A stretch of 64,000 nucleotides of DNA from contig NZ_LYXZ01000053.1 in NCBI RefSeq assembly GCF_001676615.1, positions 1 through 64,000 of the forward strand. The letters are read 5' to 3'. Positions within the stretch are counted from its first letter, which is position 1. Every line of letters starts with the position of its first letter. The stretch is from Labrys sp. WJW. GTDB lineage: Bacteria > Pseudomonadota > Alphaproteobacteria > Rhizobiales > Labraceae. Of the stretch, positions 46,751 to 55,577 are shown piece after piece. Under the pieces are notes generated by a model. The model was not told the DNA's origin, made no database searches, and saw nothing but the letters and a program-made list of their open reading frames with translations. A program made the translations under genes and the position numbers.

Positions 46751-47603
46751 AGAGCCCGACGTCGTGCCAGAAGATGTCGTCCGGGAGCGGACCATGCAGG
46801 ATCTGGTCCATGCTGCGCGACGGTTCGGCGCAGCCCGCCTCCCCGACCACGCGGGCCGGCACGCCTGCCACCGTGGTGTTGCGCGGCACCGCCTTGAGCA
46901 CCACGGAGCCAGCCGCGACGCGGGCGCATTGGCCGATCTCGATATTGCCGAGGATCTTGGCACCCGCCCCGATCATCACGCCGCGGGCGATCTTGGGATG
47001 GCGGTCGCCGGTCTCCTTGCCGGTGCCGCCCAGCGTCACGTCCTGCAGGATGGAGACGTCATCGCCGATCACCGCCGTCTCGCCGACCACCAGGCCGGTG
47101 GCATGGTCGAGGAAGACGCCGCGCCCGATCGGCACGTTCGGATTGATGTCGCACTGGAACACGGCCGAGGAACGGCTCTGCAGATAGAGCGCGAAATCCT
47201 TGCGCCCCGCCTTCCAGAGCCAGTGAGCCAGGCGATGGGTCTGCAAGGCGTGGAAGCCCTTGAAGTAGAGGATCGGCTCGATATAGCGATTGGCGGCCGG
47301 GTCGCGATCGATCACCGCCGCAATGTCGGCGCGGATGGCCGAAGCAATGCTCGGATCGGCTTCGAGCGCCTTGCCGAAGGCCTGGGCGATCAGGGTCGCC
47401 GGCATGTCCGAATGATCCAGGCGCGAAGCGATGCGCTGCACCACGGCGCTTTCCAGCGAACTGAGCTGCAGGATATTGGCGAAGATGAAGCTGGAAAGCT
47501 GCGGCTCGGCATGGGTCACCGCTTCAGCCTCGGCCCGCACGCGGCTCCAGACCGGGTCGACGATTTCAAGCCCATGGGAAACCAGGCGCTTCGACTGATT
47601 CAT
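46749..47603 (-). CDS. cysE: Serine O-acetyltransferase
   Basis: Makes O-acetylserine for cysteine synthesis. 284 residues: alpha-helical N-domain (ESAVVQRIASRLDHSDMPAT) and hexapeptide-repeat C-domain with GRGVFLDHATGLVVGETAVI, DVTLGGTGKETGDRHPKI and GAGAKILGNIEIG. The catalytic His/Asp are in FLDHATG and the earlier HRLAHWL. The start is at 47603 with AGCGGATAGG upstream; the frame to 47909 is a shadow of the hydrolase. The C-terminus beyond VPRNTTVAGVPARVV is somewhat long and acidic. Confidence 0.93.
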   Translation of the reverse strand: MNQSKRLVSHGLEIVDPVWSRVRAEAEAVTHAEPQLSSFIFANILQLSSLESAVVQRIASRLDHSDMPATLIAQAFGKALEADPSIASAIRADIAAVIDRDPAANRYIEPILYFKGFHALQTHRLAHWLWKAGRKDFALYLQSRSSAVFQCDINPNVPIGRGVFLDHATGLVVGETAVIGDDVSILQDVTLGGTGKETGDRHPKIARGVMIGAGAKILGNIEIGQCARVAAGSVVLKAVPRNTTVAGVPARVVGEAGCAEPSRSMDQILHGPLPDDIFWHDVGL

Positions 47604-47674
47604 CTGCCTATCCGCTGAATGGAAGGTATCTCCTTCCTTTTTAGCGCAGTGGTGCCGGCAGTGCCAATGTTCAT

Positions 47675-48430
47675 TTAGACGCCCTGCTCTGCGAGGAATG
47701 CCAAGACGCCTTGCTTGTAGACCTTGTCGCCGACGGCGGGGTTGTGATCGCGATTGGGAATGTCGAGCACGGCGGCATTGGGCATCATCGCGGCCAGTTC
47801 CTGCGCCGAGCCCGCAATCGGATCGCGCGTACCCACGGCGATCAAGGTGGGCTGCAGGATCCTGGCGACCTCGGCCGGATTGAGCTGGACCCGCGAGCCG
47901 CGGATGCACGCGGCCAGGGCCCGCCGGTCCGCGCCGCTCTTGTCGGCAAAGGCCCGGAACATCCGGCCGATCGGATCCGGCACGTCTTCGAGCGAAGGCG
48001 CCACCATCGCCGCTGCGATGGTGGGCGGCAAGGCCTCGCCATGCACGAGGCGCACGCCCAGGCCGCCGAATACAACCGCATCCACGCGCTGGGAATGCTC
48101 AAGCGCCAGGAAAGCCGTGATGCGGGCGCCCATGGAATAGCCCATCACCGTCGCCGAGCCGATGCGCAGATGGTCGAGCAGTGCGACGGCGTCGCCTGCC
48201 ATCACGGCGGGGTGGTAAGCGGCGGGATCGTAGAGTTTCGAGGAGTCGCCATGGCCGCGATTGTCGAAGGCGATCACCCGCCTTCCCTGCCTGGTGAGCA
48301 GGTCGACCCAGCCGGTGCCGACCCAGTTGACCTGATGATTCGAACCGAAGCCGTGGATGAGAAGGATGGGCTCGCCCTCTCCTTCGTCGATATAGGCGAT
48401 TTCGACGCCGTCATGATCAAAACGCTGCAT
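47675..48430 (-). CDS. Alpha/beta-fold hydrolase
   Basis: 251 residues. HGFGSNHQVNWVGTGWVDLL follows strand 3, the nucleophile Ser is in MGYSMGARI, the acid Asp in VGTRDPIAG and the base His in NRDHNPAVGD. Related to 3-oxoadipate enol-lactonase/non-haem haloperoxidase-like hydrolases; the substrate is unknown. The start at 48430 has AAAGGAAAA upstream. Divergent from the zinc-finger gene. Confidence 0.87.
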   Translation of the reverse strand: MQRFDHDGVEIAYIDEGEGEPILLIHGFGSNHQVNWVGTGWVDLLTRQGRRVIAFDNRGHGDSSKLYDPAAYHPAVMAGDAVALLDHLRIGSATVMGYSMGARITAFLALEHSQRVDAVVFGGLGVRLVHGEALPPTIAAAMVAPSLEDVPDPIGRMFRAFADKSGADRRALAACIRGSRVQLNPAEVARILQPTLIAVGTRDPIAGSAQELAAMMPNAAVLDIPNRDHNPAVGDKVYKQGVLAFLAEQGV

Positions 48431-48515
48431 CGGCGCGGTTTTCCTTTGCTCTTGCTCCCAATAGCCCCTATCGCATCCCGTGCGGCACCGCTATGGTCCG
48501 CGCGAGAGAAAATTA

Positions 48516-48560
48516 CGGACCCTAAGTCCACATCGTGGACCGCAAGTCCCCATCGCGGAC
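48516..48560. repeat. 20-bp direct repeats with GGAC...GTCC half-sites
   Basis: cggaccctaagtccacatcg (48516-48535) is followed directly by tggaccgcaagtccccatcg (48536-48555) and by cggac (48556-48560). Each unit holds a GGAC-n5-GTCC inverted pair. It ends 10 bases before the zinc-finger ATG, so it overlaps the promoter or leader region. Confidence 0.6.
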
Positions 48561-48569
48561 TGAAGATCA

Positions 48570-48815
48570 ATGGCAGGCCATTCCATTCCCCATTTCCAAA
48601 ATGACCTCGGCTTGAAGGTCATTCGCGTCGGCTCGAAGGAATTCATGTGCCAGGGCGCGAGCGTGCCTTTCGACCATCCCCACATCTTCATCGACCTCGG
48701 TTCGGATGACGAGGCGGTGTGCTCCTACTGCTCCACGCTCTTCAAATATGATCCCAAGCTGCCCGAGGGCATGTCGGAGCCGGCGGCCTGCACGGTGAAC
48801 GCCCAGGCCGCCTGA
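48570..48815 (+). CDS. CHCC zinc-finger protein
   Basis: 81 residues. Ligands of the zf-CHCC fold are seen as Cys in EFMCQG, His in DHPHIFID and the CSYC pair in AVCSYCSTLF. This is the family related to the mitochondrial complex I subunit NDUFS6. DLGSDDEAVCSYCSTLFKYD is characteristic of the alphaproteobacterial members. Seven bases separate it from the FAD monooxygenase gene. Confidence 0.9.
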   Translation: MAGHSIPHFQNDLGLKVIRVGSKEFMCQGASVPFDHPHIFIDLGSDDEAVCSYCSTLFKYDPKLPEGMSEPAACTVNAQAA

Positions 48816-48822
48816 ACCGGCC

Positions 48823-49995
48823 ATGGATATCGCGATCGCCGGCGCCGGCATCGGCGGGCTGGCGGCTGCCCTGGCCCTGGCCCGGCGCGGCTTTGCCGTC
48901 GAGATCTACGAGCGCGCCGCGACGCTCGAGGAAGCTGGGGCCGGCATCCAGCTCACCCCCAATGCGCTCAACGTCCTGTTCGGCCTCGGCCTCGCTGCCG
49001 CGCTCGAAGCGCATATGGTGCGGCTGGAAGCGGTACGGATCCGCAAGGGTGCCACCGGCGCCCTCATTCAGGAATTGCCGCTCGATGCCTGCCCGGCGCG
49101 CTGGGGCGCCCCCTATGGCGTGATCCATCGCGCCGACCTGCAGGCCGTGCTGGTGGAAGCGGTGCGGCGGCACGGCATCCCGCTGAAGCTGGGGCGAGAG
49201 ATCCGTACAGCCCGGCAGGATGGGCAGCAGGTTACCCTGTCCTTTGCGGGCACAGATCCCGATGTTTCCGCTCGCATGTTGATCGGCGCCGACGGCCTCT
49301 GGTCGAAGCTGCGGCTCCAGCTCGGGCTCGAGCCGCCCCGTTTCGCCGGGCGGCGGGCCTGGCGGGCGGTGATCCCGATGCAGGATGCCCCGGCCCTGTT
49401 CCAGGGCCTGAAGACCGGGCTCTGGCTCGGCGGCAACGCCCATTTCGTGCATTACCCCGTGCGATCGGGGCAGGCGCTCAATCTCGTAGCGGTGACGCAT
49501 GACGTGGATGCAGGCCCCGGCTGGTCCGCGCCGCAGCCTTTGGCGGCGCTGCTGCCGCATTATGCCGGCTGGGACGGACGCTTGCGGGCCTTGCTCGCCA
49601 CCGTGCCGCAATGGCGAACCTGGCCCCTGTTCGAGGGCCGCGCCGACAACCGGATCGCGACCGGCCGCATCGCCCTGATCGGCGACGCCGCCCATCCCAT
49701 GCTGCCGTTCATCGCCCAGGGCGGCGCGGCGGCCATCGAGGATGCGGCCGAACTGGCTGCCCAACTCAGTGGCGCCGACGACAATGATGTTCCCGCCCGC
49801 ATGCAGGAATGGTCCCGCCTGCGCCTGCCGCGCGTTCGCCGGATCCAGGCCGAGGCGCACAGCAATGGCGAGCGCTATCACTGGCGCTGGCCTCTCGCGA
49901 GCGCCCGCGACCTCGGGCTGTCGGCCCTCGGCGGCCGGCGTCTCCTGGAGCGCTATGACTGGCTCTATGGCTGGAAGCCGACAGAAACGACTTGA
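48823..49995 (+). CDS. FAD-dependent monooxygenase (UbiH/salicylate-hydroxylase-like)
   Basis: 390 residues. The Rossmann motif GAGIGGLAAALALARRGF opens the FAD site, a DG-type motif is in MLIGADGLWSKLR, and GDAAHPMLPFIAQGGAAAIE is the second FAD motif. The aromatic-ring hydroxylase branch fits; the substrate is not evident. Probably translated with the zinc-finger gene. The stop lies 37 bases before the tRNA. Confidence 0.9.
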   Translation: MDIAIAGAGIGGLAAALALARRGFAVEIYERAATLEEAGAGIQLTPNALNVLFGLGLAAALEAHMVRLEAVRIRKGATGALIQELPLDACPARWGAPYGVIHRADLQAVLVEAVRRHGIPLKLGREIRTARQDGQQVTLSFAGTDPDVSARMLIGADGLWSKLRLQLGLEPPRFAGRRAWRAVIPMQDAPALFQGLKTGLWLGGNAHFVHYPVRSGQALNLVAVTHDVDAGPGWSAPQPLAALLPHYAGWDGRLRALLATVPQWRTWPLFEGRADNRIATGRIALIGDAAHPMLPFIAQGGAAAIEDAAELAAQLSGADDNDVPARMQEWSRLRLPRVRRIQAEAHSNGERYHWRWPLASARDLGLSALGGRRLLERYDWLYGWKPTETT

Positions 49996-50031
49996 GCCCA
50001 CACGATTCCGGCCCTAAGCAAGGCCGGCGCT

Positions 50032-50117
50032 GCGGACGTGGCGAAATGGTAGACGCAGCAGACTTAAAATCTGCTTCGGGAAACCGGGTGCGGGTTCGAG
50101 TCCCGCCGTCCGCACCA
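50032..50117 (+). tRNA. tRNA-Leu (anticodon UAA)
   Basis: 86 bases including CCA. Acceptor gcggacg (50032-50038) pairs with cgtccgc, followed by discriminator a and cca. The anticodon arm is gcaga-cttaaaa-tctgc with TAA at 50065-50067. A long variable arm (ttcgggaaaccgggt region) fits class II tRNA-Leu. The T arm is gcggg-ttcgagt-cccgc. It is the integration target of the mobile element that follows. Confidence 0.95.
50088..50117 (+). other. Probable left attachment site (attL) in the tRNA 3' end
   Basis: The tRNA 3' end is intact and an integrase gene starts 88 bases later in the same direction, the usual arrangement for tRNA-targeting tyrosine integrases. The boundaries of the core are inferred; the matching attR is not within this window. 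Confidence 0.55.
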
Positions 50118-50204
50118 GCACCACGACTTTAGCCATTGAAGCCAATAAGTTACGTGTTGTCAGACAGTTAGGATTGCGCCACTGTACAACAAAAGTGGCA
50201 CACA

Positions 50205-51911
50205 ATGCGTTATCGGATGGTCATGTCCATGCAGCGGAAAGGCTCCCGCAGTCGCTATTTCATTCAGCGAGTTCCCAAGGACGTGCAGCCTCAGGCCCTC
50301 GGCATGAAGCTCAGCGTTCCCATTGGGGGCACCACGCAATCAGTCACCATCACGCCTGCGATGATCAAGGGGTCCCTTCGCATCTCGCTCCGCACGGATG
50401 ACCCGGTGACCGCCAAGATACGGCATGCCGAAATCGTGGCGTATCTGGAAGCCATCTGGCGCAGCCTTCGAGAGGACGCTCCGGTTTCCCTCACTGCCAA
50501 GCAGGCCACCGCTCTGGCTGGGTTCCTCTATCACGCCTGGGCGAACGAAGGGGAGAGTGAACGCACCGTCTCGGGCACCATCGGATTCGACGGGACGTGG
50601 ACCCCTGAGCCTCCCCCGCTGCCTCACGAGATGGCCGCCGCCTGGGAGAACCTCCGGGAGAAACTGAGCGCCCTGCCCGCTGATGACACGGAGGCTCTGG
50701 AAGCCGTCCTCGGCGCCATAGTGGACCGCCTCTTGCTTGCTCACGGCATCCGCAGGGTGGACAGCCATAGTCGGCTCATTCTCCTGGGAGCTTTCCGGGA
50801 TGCGCTACGGGACGCCGCTGCGAGCCGCCAAAGGCAGGCAGAGGGGGACTATTCGCCAGACCCCAAGGCCCAAAGGTTTCCCGCGTGGCAACCGCCTGGG
50901 GAGCCCGCCAAGCCGGCCACCACGAGCGCCAACGGCAAGTTGACACTCGGAGACATCGTAGAGGGATGGTGGGCAGAGGCCAAGGCAGTGGGGGTCACGC
51001 AATCAACCTATGAGGCTTACAGCCGCAAGATGGAACGGCTGAAGGAATTCCTTGGGCATGACGATGCGGCCCGCGTCACGGCTGACAATATCGTGGGCTT
51101 CAAGAACAAGCGGTTAGCGGACGGCATCAATGCTCGAACCGTGAAAGACAATGACCTCAGTGCCCTCCGCGCCCTATTCGGTTGGGCGGTCACCAATCGC
51201 AAACTTCAGGTCAATCCTGCGGTGGGCATCACGCTGCGCCCCGCCAAGACGGTCCGAACGCGAGCCAGGGATTTCACGGAGGAGGAGGCCCTAGCGATCC
51301 TAAAGCACGCCGCCGACTACCGCAAAGGCCCCAGGGAAGACGCCAAGACCGCAGCGGCTAAACGCTGGGTCCCCTGGCTGTGTGCCTACACGGGCGCCCG
51401 GGTCGGTGAAATCGTGCAACTCCGCAAGACGGACCTGAGGAAGGTGAGTGTTCCCGCAGGGCGAACGCCCGAGGACCGAGCTGGCAACGGAGAGGTGTGG
51501 GTCCTCACCATCACGCCAGAGGCCTACACCGTGAAGGACAAGGAGTTCCGTGAGGTCGTGCTTCACAGCCACTTAGTGGACCTCGGGTTCCCTGACTTTG
51601 TGGCAAGCGCTAAGGCCGGACATCTCTTCATCACACCGGACGCCAAGGGGGAACTCCGGGGCTCATGGCGGACCATGAAGAACCGCGTTACGGAGTCGGT
51701 GCGGAAGGCCGTGACGGACCCCCGTGTTCGCCCCAACCACGCTTGGCGGCACACCTTCAAGACCATCGGGCGGCAAGCCGGCATAGAGGATAGCGTATTG
51801 GATGCCATCTGCGGCCACGCCCCGGGAACGATAGGTGCCGACTATGGCGAGGTGACCGTGGCGGCCAAGGCGAAGGCCTTTGAGCGGTTCCCGAGGTTCG
51901 TAGTTGCGTAG
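50205..51911 (+). CDS. Tyrosine recombinase (site-specific integrase)
   Basis: 568 residues. The N-terminal arm-binding part starts with RYFIQRVPKDVQPQALG. A core-binding SAM-like domain lies around residues 240-340 (LGDIVEGWWAEAKAVGVTQS). The catalytic domain has Arg in YTGARVGEIVQLR (about residue 399), the Lys hairpin near YTVKDKEF, HxxR in NHAWRHTFKT, a later His in CGHAPG and the Tyr nucleophile in ADYGEV (about 547). It starts at 50205, or 50220 at MVMSMQR. Catalyses integration at the adjacent tRNA-Leu. Confidence 0.92.
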   Translation: MRYRMVMSMQRKGSRSRYFIQRVPKDVQPQALGMKLSVPIGGTTQSVTITPAMIKGSLRISLRTDDPVTAKIRHAEIVAYLEAIWRSLREDAPVSLTAKQATALAGFLYHAWANEGESERTVSGTIGFDGTWTPEPPPLPHEMAAAWENLREKLSALPADDTEALEAVLGAIVDRLLLAHGIRRVDSHSRLILLGAFRDALRDAAASRQRQAEGDYSPDPKAQRFPAWQPPGEPAKPATTSANGKLTLGDIVEGWWAEAKAVGVTQSTYEAYSRKMERLKEFLGHDDAARVTADNIVGFKNKRLADGINARTVKDNDLSALRALFGWAVTNRKLQVNPAVGITLRPAKTVRTRARDFTEEEALAILKHAADYRKGPREDAKTAAAKRWVPWLCAYTGARVGEIVQLRKTDLRKVSVPAGRTPEDRAGNGEVWVLTITPEAYTVKDKEFREVVLHSHLVDLGFPDFVASAKAGHLFITPDAKGELRGSWRTMKNRVTESVRKAVTDPRVRPNHAWRHTFKTIGRQAGIEDSVLDAICGHAPGTIGADYGEVTVAAKAKAFERFPRFVVA

Positions 51912-52027
51912 CGATAGCGGTATAATGCGAGTTCTGATGCCTGCTGCAATACGGGCGAATTGTGTATGCTGATGGCTGTTTCAGATTGAGTTAGGGGCTC
52001 AGGCCCGAGCAGGGGGAGGCAACTTAA

Positions 52028-52324
52028 GTGACCATAGTTGGCAGACTGCTGGACGATACGGGAGTGGTCACTAGCGTGCACCTGCCCGAAGACCCTTATG
52101 ATAAGGATCTGATCAATGCTTTGGGCGGTTCGACTGACCGATCGGTTGTGGGAATAATAGAAGGGTGGGAAGTGCTGACCGTGCCCGAGGTTCCGGGGCG
52201 GTATCTCGTCGTCGGAGAGGCCCTTTTCATGGGTGACCCTGCGCCACGTCGCCGAACATGCGACCTCGGTGATGAGCAAGTGCGGACAGTGGTCAAGAGA
52301 GCTAAGCGCCTTACAACGCCCTAG
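52028..52324 (+). CDS. Hypothetical mobile-element protein
   Basis: 98 residues from a GTG at 52028 with GGGGGAGG about 8 bases upstream, which supports it being real. Contents: TIVGRLLDDTGVVTSVHLPE, IIEGWEVLTVPEVPGRYLVV and a basic C-terminus. No family recognised. Its stop and that of the next gene on the other strand share the same ctag. Confidence 0.5.
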   Translation: MTIVGRLLDDTGVVTSVHLPEDPYDKDLINALGGSTDRSVVGIIEGWEVLTVPEVPGRYLVVGEALFMGDPAPRRRTCDLGDEQVRTVVKRAKRLTTP

Positions 52325-52623
52325 CGGTACCCCTCAAGCTCCTCATCGCGAATCTTGCCGGCCTCATACAGCGAGACACACCGCTCCCAGGACCCTATCC
52401 CGTGGTCCACGCAATAGGCACTGAGTCTGTCCGCATGTGCCCCGGGCGGCTCCTTCATGAGCCCATCCAAGACCCGTGCCGCCCCGCTAAGGACAGCGAA
52501 GAGGACCACCAGGAACCCAAGGTACCCGAGGGCCAAGCGGACCCCATCGGGCGTAATGAAGTCCCCAAAGATTTCCGCTAGGCGGCTACGGGGGAGAGAC
52601 ATTGGCCGAACCCCTTCGAACAT
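52321..52623 (-). CDS. Small membrane protein, hypothetical
   Basis: 100 residues with one clear membrane helix (ALGYLGFLVVLFAVLSGAAR). The C-terminal part has two cysteines (SAYCVDHGIGSWERCVSLYE). The start at 52623 is favoured by GGGGGAGGG six bases upstream. No family recognised. Converges with the preceding gene. Confidence 0.6.
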   Translation of the reverse strand: MFEGVRPMSLPRSRLAEIFGDFITPDGVRLALGYLGFLVVLFAVLSGAARVLDGLMKEPPGAHADRLSAYCVDHGIGSWERCVSLYEAGKIRDEELEGYR

Positions 52624-52757
52624 TGATATCCCTCCCCCGCTCCCCGCAGGACGCAAGCCGAGGAAGCCCGCTCTGTATGGCCGCACCGAATGTACGGCAC
52701 GGCGTTCCCGCCTCGGGGAAACTCGGTGTCACCACCTGCCGTAGGCGAGGCATTGCC

Positions 52758-53510
52758 CTAGACCGGGTGTCTCTCCCGATGCCACCGGGCAACCTGCTCG
52801 GAGGAGGCAGAGGGGTTGAAAGCGGCGTGGGCAGCTAGGGCATCCGTGAGAACCTGCCGGTACTGCTCGGTGGTCGCGTGGAAGCGCTGGGGGCCCGTGA
52901 GTCCGTCTTGTGGGTTGGGCTTCTCGTAGGTCCGCACGGCGATATCGAGGAAGTCCGAAACGCCCCGTGCGGTGACCGGGCTGCTGGTCTCGATGTAGAG
53001 GAGCCGCCTGCGGCAATCGTGGTGCCCAAAGGGATGGCTGCGGTCTACGTGGACCCTCACGCGGTCACCCGGGGCAGCATCCATGAAGACCCTGTTGAGG
53101 GAGATGCCCTCCCCGAATATCTCAGGGTAGTGCCATTTGCCCTCGGGGTTGCTTTCAGTCTTCCCGGTGCAGTCGTCATCCACGAACATCGTGCCCCCAT
53201 TGGCGAGGGCCATGCGGAGCAAGAGGACGGCCTCGGGTTCCCAGTAGCGTGTCCTGGGGCGGGCTGGGCTGTTGTCCCCCTCGCGGTCAGCAAGGTGGAG
53301 ACGCTCGGGCCTTATGGGCTGCACTGATAGCGCGATGGCCGCCGACCCGTCCACCGGGTCCACGACAGGAACGGCACGGGCAAGGACGCCCTGGGGGAGA
53401 TGCTGGCAGAGAAACTTCGGGTCCGGTAGGCCTCCGTGAAGGCGCATTTCAAGCCACCCCACAAAGTCGTGGAAGGCGATGGTGGTCATGGGTCCGTGGG
53501 TCTTAGCCAT
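52758..53510 (-). CDS. Hypothetical mobile-element protein
   Basis: 250 residues, soluble: MAKTHGPMTTIAFHDFVGWL, AVLLLRMALANGGTMFVDDD, VHVDRSHPFGHHDCRRRLLY and ARGVSDFLDIAVRTYEKPNP. GAGGAG lies about 9 bases upstream of the ATG. Runs of His/Asp/Cys could bind metal, but I recognise no family. Confidence 0.6.
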   Translation of the reverse strand: MAKTHGPMTTIAFHDFVGWLEMRLHGGLPDPKFLCQHLPQGVLARAVPVVDPVDGSAAIALSVQPIRPERLHLADREGDNSPARPRTRYWEPEAVLLLRMALANGGTMFVDDDCTGKTESNPEGKWHYPEIFGEGISLNRVFMDAAPGDRVRVHVDRSHPFGHHDCRRRLLYIETSSPVTARGVSDFLDIAVRTYEKPNPQDGLTGPQRFHATTEQYRQVLTDALAAHAAFNPSASSEQVARWHRERHPV

Positions 53511-53633
53511 GGGGTTCGGCTCCTCGGGTGAGTTTTGGAATGGACATAGGGGAAGCGCTTCCGGGCTCCTTCGGGGGCTCCGGGCTACGTAGGGAATTGA
53601 ATGGAATCAGCAGCTAGAGGCGGCGGGTACTCA

Positions 53634-54632
53634 TCACAGGAACCTCGCAATCTGCTCCGTGTTGTAGCCGCCCGCGATCTTCAGGTACCCCATGGTGGTC
53701 TCAACGTTCTCATGCCTGAGGTACTGCCGCAGGATGTCCAGAGGCATGCCCTTCTCGGTGTGCAGGTAGCGAGCGGCGGACCTGCGGAGGGCTTTCAGGG
53801 TGCATGTCGGGTTGGTGACCCCAAGGAACTTCCGGCACTCACGCCAGAGGTCCGCTAGATCTCGGTAGCTCTGTGGGAATATCTTGGAGTCCAAACCCTG
53901 GTCCAGGGCCCGCTGGTGCCTCTTGATGAGCAACCTCCCGGCATCCTCACTGAGCGGCAGCGGGGCACGGCTGGCCTGGGTCTTGGTGCCATCCACCATG
54001 ATCACCATGCCCTTGGGGGACAGCTCGTTGGTCTCGGGGTCGTGCTTGAAGGTGATGTCCCCCCAGACCTGACGGAGGCTCTCCTCGACCCTCAGGCCCG
54101 TAAGGCAGGTCCACTCGATGTGGTCCGCGAGTTCGCACCGGAGGCGATAGTCCTCGTGGCGGGACCAGCGGTGACTAGCCAGGGCCTTCTTGGGGTCCCG
54201 CAGCCATGCAAGGATGAGAACGGTGGTGCTCTCATTGAGGGCCCACTTCGGGGTCACCTTGCCCTTGGCCTTAACGCCAGACCGATCAATGCCCATCTGT
54301 TTCAGGACGATGAGGCGTTTCGTTACGGTGCTCTTGGCGATGCCCTCGGCTTCCCACTTGGACACCAGGGCCTTGATATGCTCCTTGGTGACATCCTCAG
54401 CGTAGTGGACGGCGAAACGCTCGCTGAGGGCCACAATAGTGGTCTTCCCCTGCCCGCGCATTGAGTCCATAGAGCGCCGGCCCTTCCATTGGTTCTCACA
54501 GAGTGCGTCCAACTGGTCCATAAGCAGCGTCTTGCCTGGGACACGGGGCGGCTCGGCGGCCATCAATGTATAGACCGGCTTACCATCGGCGCCCCACGAG
54601 AGGCGATAGCGTGCCTTCTGTCCGCCCATCAT
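53634..54632 (-). CDS. Tyrosine recombinase paralogue B
   Basis: 332 residues. The N-terminal SAM-like domain includes SKWEAEGIAKSTVTKRLIVL. Catalytic residues are Arg in TGLRVEESLRQ, Lys in DGTKTQASRAPLPLS, K/R in TLKALRRSAARYL (Lys in place of the usual His), His in YLRHENVETTMGYL and the Tyr in that same motif. The start codon overlaps the stop of paralogue A by four bases. The pair shares long blocks and arose by duplication. Confidence 0.82.
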   Translation of the reverse strand: MMGGQKARYRLSWGADGKPVYTLMAAEPPRVPGKTLLMDQLDALCENQWKGRRSMDSMRGQGKTTIVALSERFAVHYAEDVTKEHIKALVSKWEAEGIAKSTVTKRLIVLKQMGIDRSGVKAKGKVTPKWALNESTTVLILAWLRDPKKALASHRWSRHEDYRLRCELADHIEWTCLTGLRVEESLRQVWGDITFKHDPETNELSPKGMVIMVDGTKTQASRAPLPLSEDAGRLLIKRHQRALDQGLDSKIFPQSYRDLADLWRECRKFLGVTNPTCTLKALRRSAARYLHTEKGMPLDILRQYLRHENVETTMGYLKIAGGYNTEQIARFL

Positions 54633-55573
54633 AGGAACCTCCGCATTTCCTCGGTGCTGGCACCACCAGTCAGCCGCAGGTATTCCATCGTGGTCTGGAT
54701 GTTGCTGTGCCTGAGGTATTGCCGGGTGAGGTCCAGGGGCATGGCCCTGTCGTAGTGCAGGTACCGTGCGGCGGACCTGCGAATAGCCTTAAGGGTGCAT
54801 GTGGTGGACTTGGTGAGCCCAAGGTGGTCCCGGCAGAGCTTCCACAGGCGCTGAAGGTTGTCGTAGCGCTCCGGGAAGACCTTGCTGTCACCCTTAGGAC
54901 ACCCAGCCGCGAACCACCTGCGGAGCAACAGGCCTCCCGCCTCGCCACTCAATGGGATGGTCGCCTCGGACCCTTCGGTCTTGGTGCCTGGGACAAAGAG
55001 GTCCATACCAAAGGGAGACGGCGGGCCGACCTCGGGACCCCTGCTGAAGCTCACGCCGGACCACTTGACCCGCAGGGTCTCCTCAATGCGGAGCCCGGTG
55101 AAGTGGGTCCACTCGATGTGGTCCGCGAGTTCCGGCCTTGTGGCAGCCAGCGAGGTACCTTCGGGCACAGGCGTACGGAGCCACGTGAGGAGGCGGGACC
55201 TGTGGTCGTCATTGAGCCACCACTTGGGGGCCTTCTTGACGCCGCTGGTAATCCCCGCCGTGTCACACCCCATAGTCTTGAGCACGATCAGGCGCTTGCG
55301 GATGGTGCTGGCAGAATAGCCCTGCTCTTTCCACTTCGAGACCATAGCCCTGATGTGCTCCCGGGTGACCTCCGCGACATGGCGGACGGCAAGGTCCTCG
55401 GTGAGATCTTGGATGATCATACGCCCCTGGCACACCATCGTTTCGGCGGACCTGAGGTCACGCCAAGCGGTTGCCGCCGTGGCCAGAGCGGCCACCAAGG
55501 TGGTCTTGCCTGGGGCCGTTCCCCGGCTGGGCCGAACCTCTGAGGTCCCCGGAAATGGGATAACGTTGTCCAT
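54629..55573 (-). CDS. Tyrosine recombinase paralogue A
   Basis: 314 residues, same architecture as paralogue B: VSKWKEQGYSASTIRKRLIV, ELADHIEWTHFTGLRIEETL, TKTEGSEATIPLSGEAGGLL, TLKAIRRSAARYLHYDRAMP and RQYLRHSNIQTTMEYLRL with Tyr nucleophile. N-terminal residues 1-30 (IPFPGTSEVRPSRGTAPG) differ from B. It starts four bases after the upstream hypothetical gene, with AAAGGGTAGGG inside that gene's end. Confidence 0.82.
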   Translation of the reverse strand: MDNVIPFPGTSEVRPSRGTAPGKTTLVAALATAATAWRDLRSAETMVCQGRMIIQDLTEDLAVRHVAEVTREHIRAMVSKWKEQGYSASTIRKRLIVLKTMGCDTAGITSGVKKAPKWWLNDDHRSRLLTWLRTPVPEGTSLAATRPELADHIEWTHFTGLRIEETLRVKWSGVSFSRGPEVGPPSPFGMDLFVPGTKTEGSEATIPLSGEAGGLLLRRWFAAGCPKGDSKVFPERYDNLQRLWKLCRDHLGLTKSTTCTLKAIRRSAARYLHYDRAMPLDLTRQYLRHSNIQTTMEYLRLTGGASTEEMRRFL

Positions 55574-55577
55574 CGCC

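Noticed and set aside
51842-52279. A 145-residue minus-strand frame after the integrase
   Set aside because: Overlaps the integrase 3' end and the opposite-strand gene, which has the better ribosome site.
53634-55573. RIT (recombinase-in-trio) element
   Set aside because: Only two recombinases are adjacent; the third gene of the unit is not a recombinase and no flanking inverted repeats were noticed.
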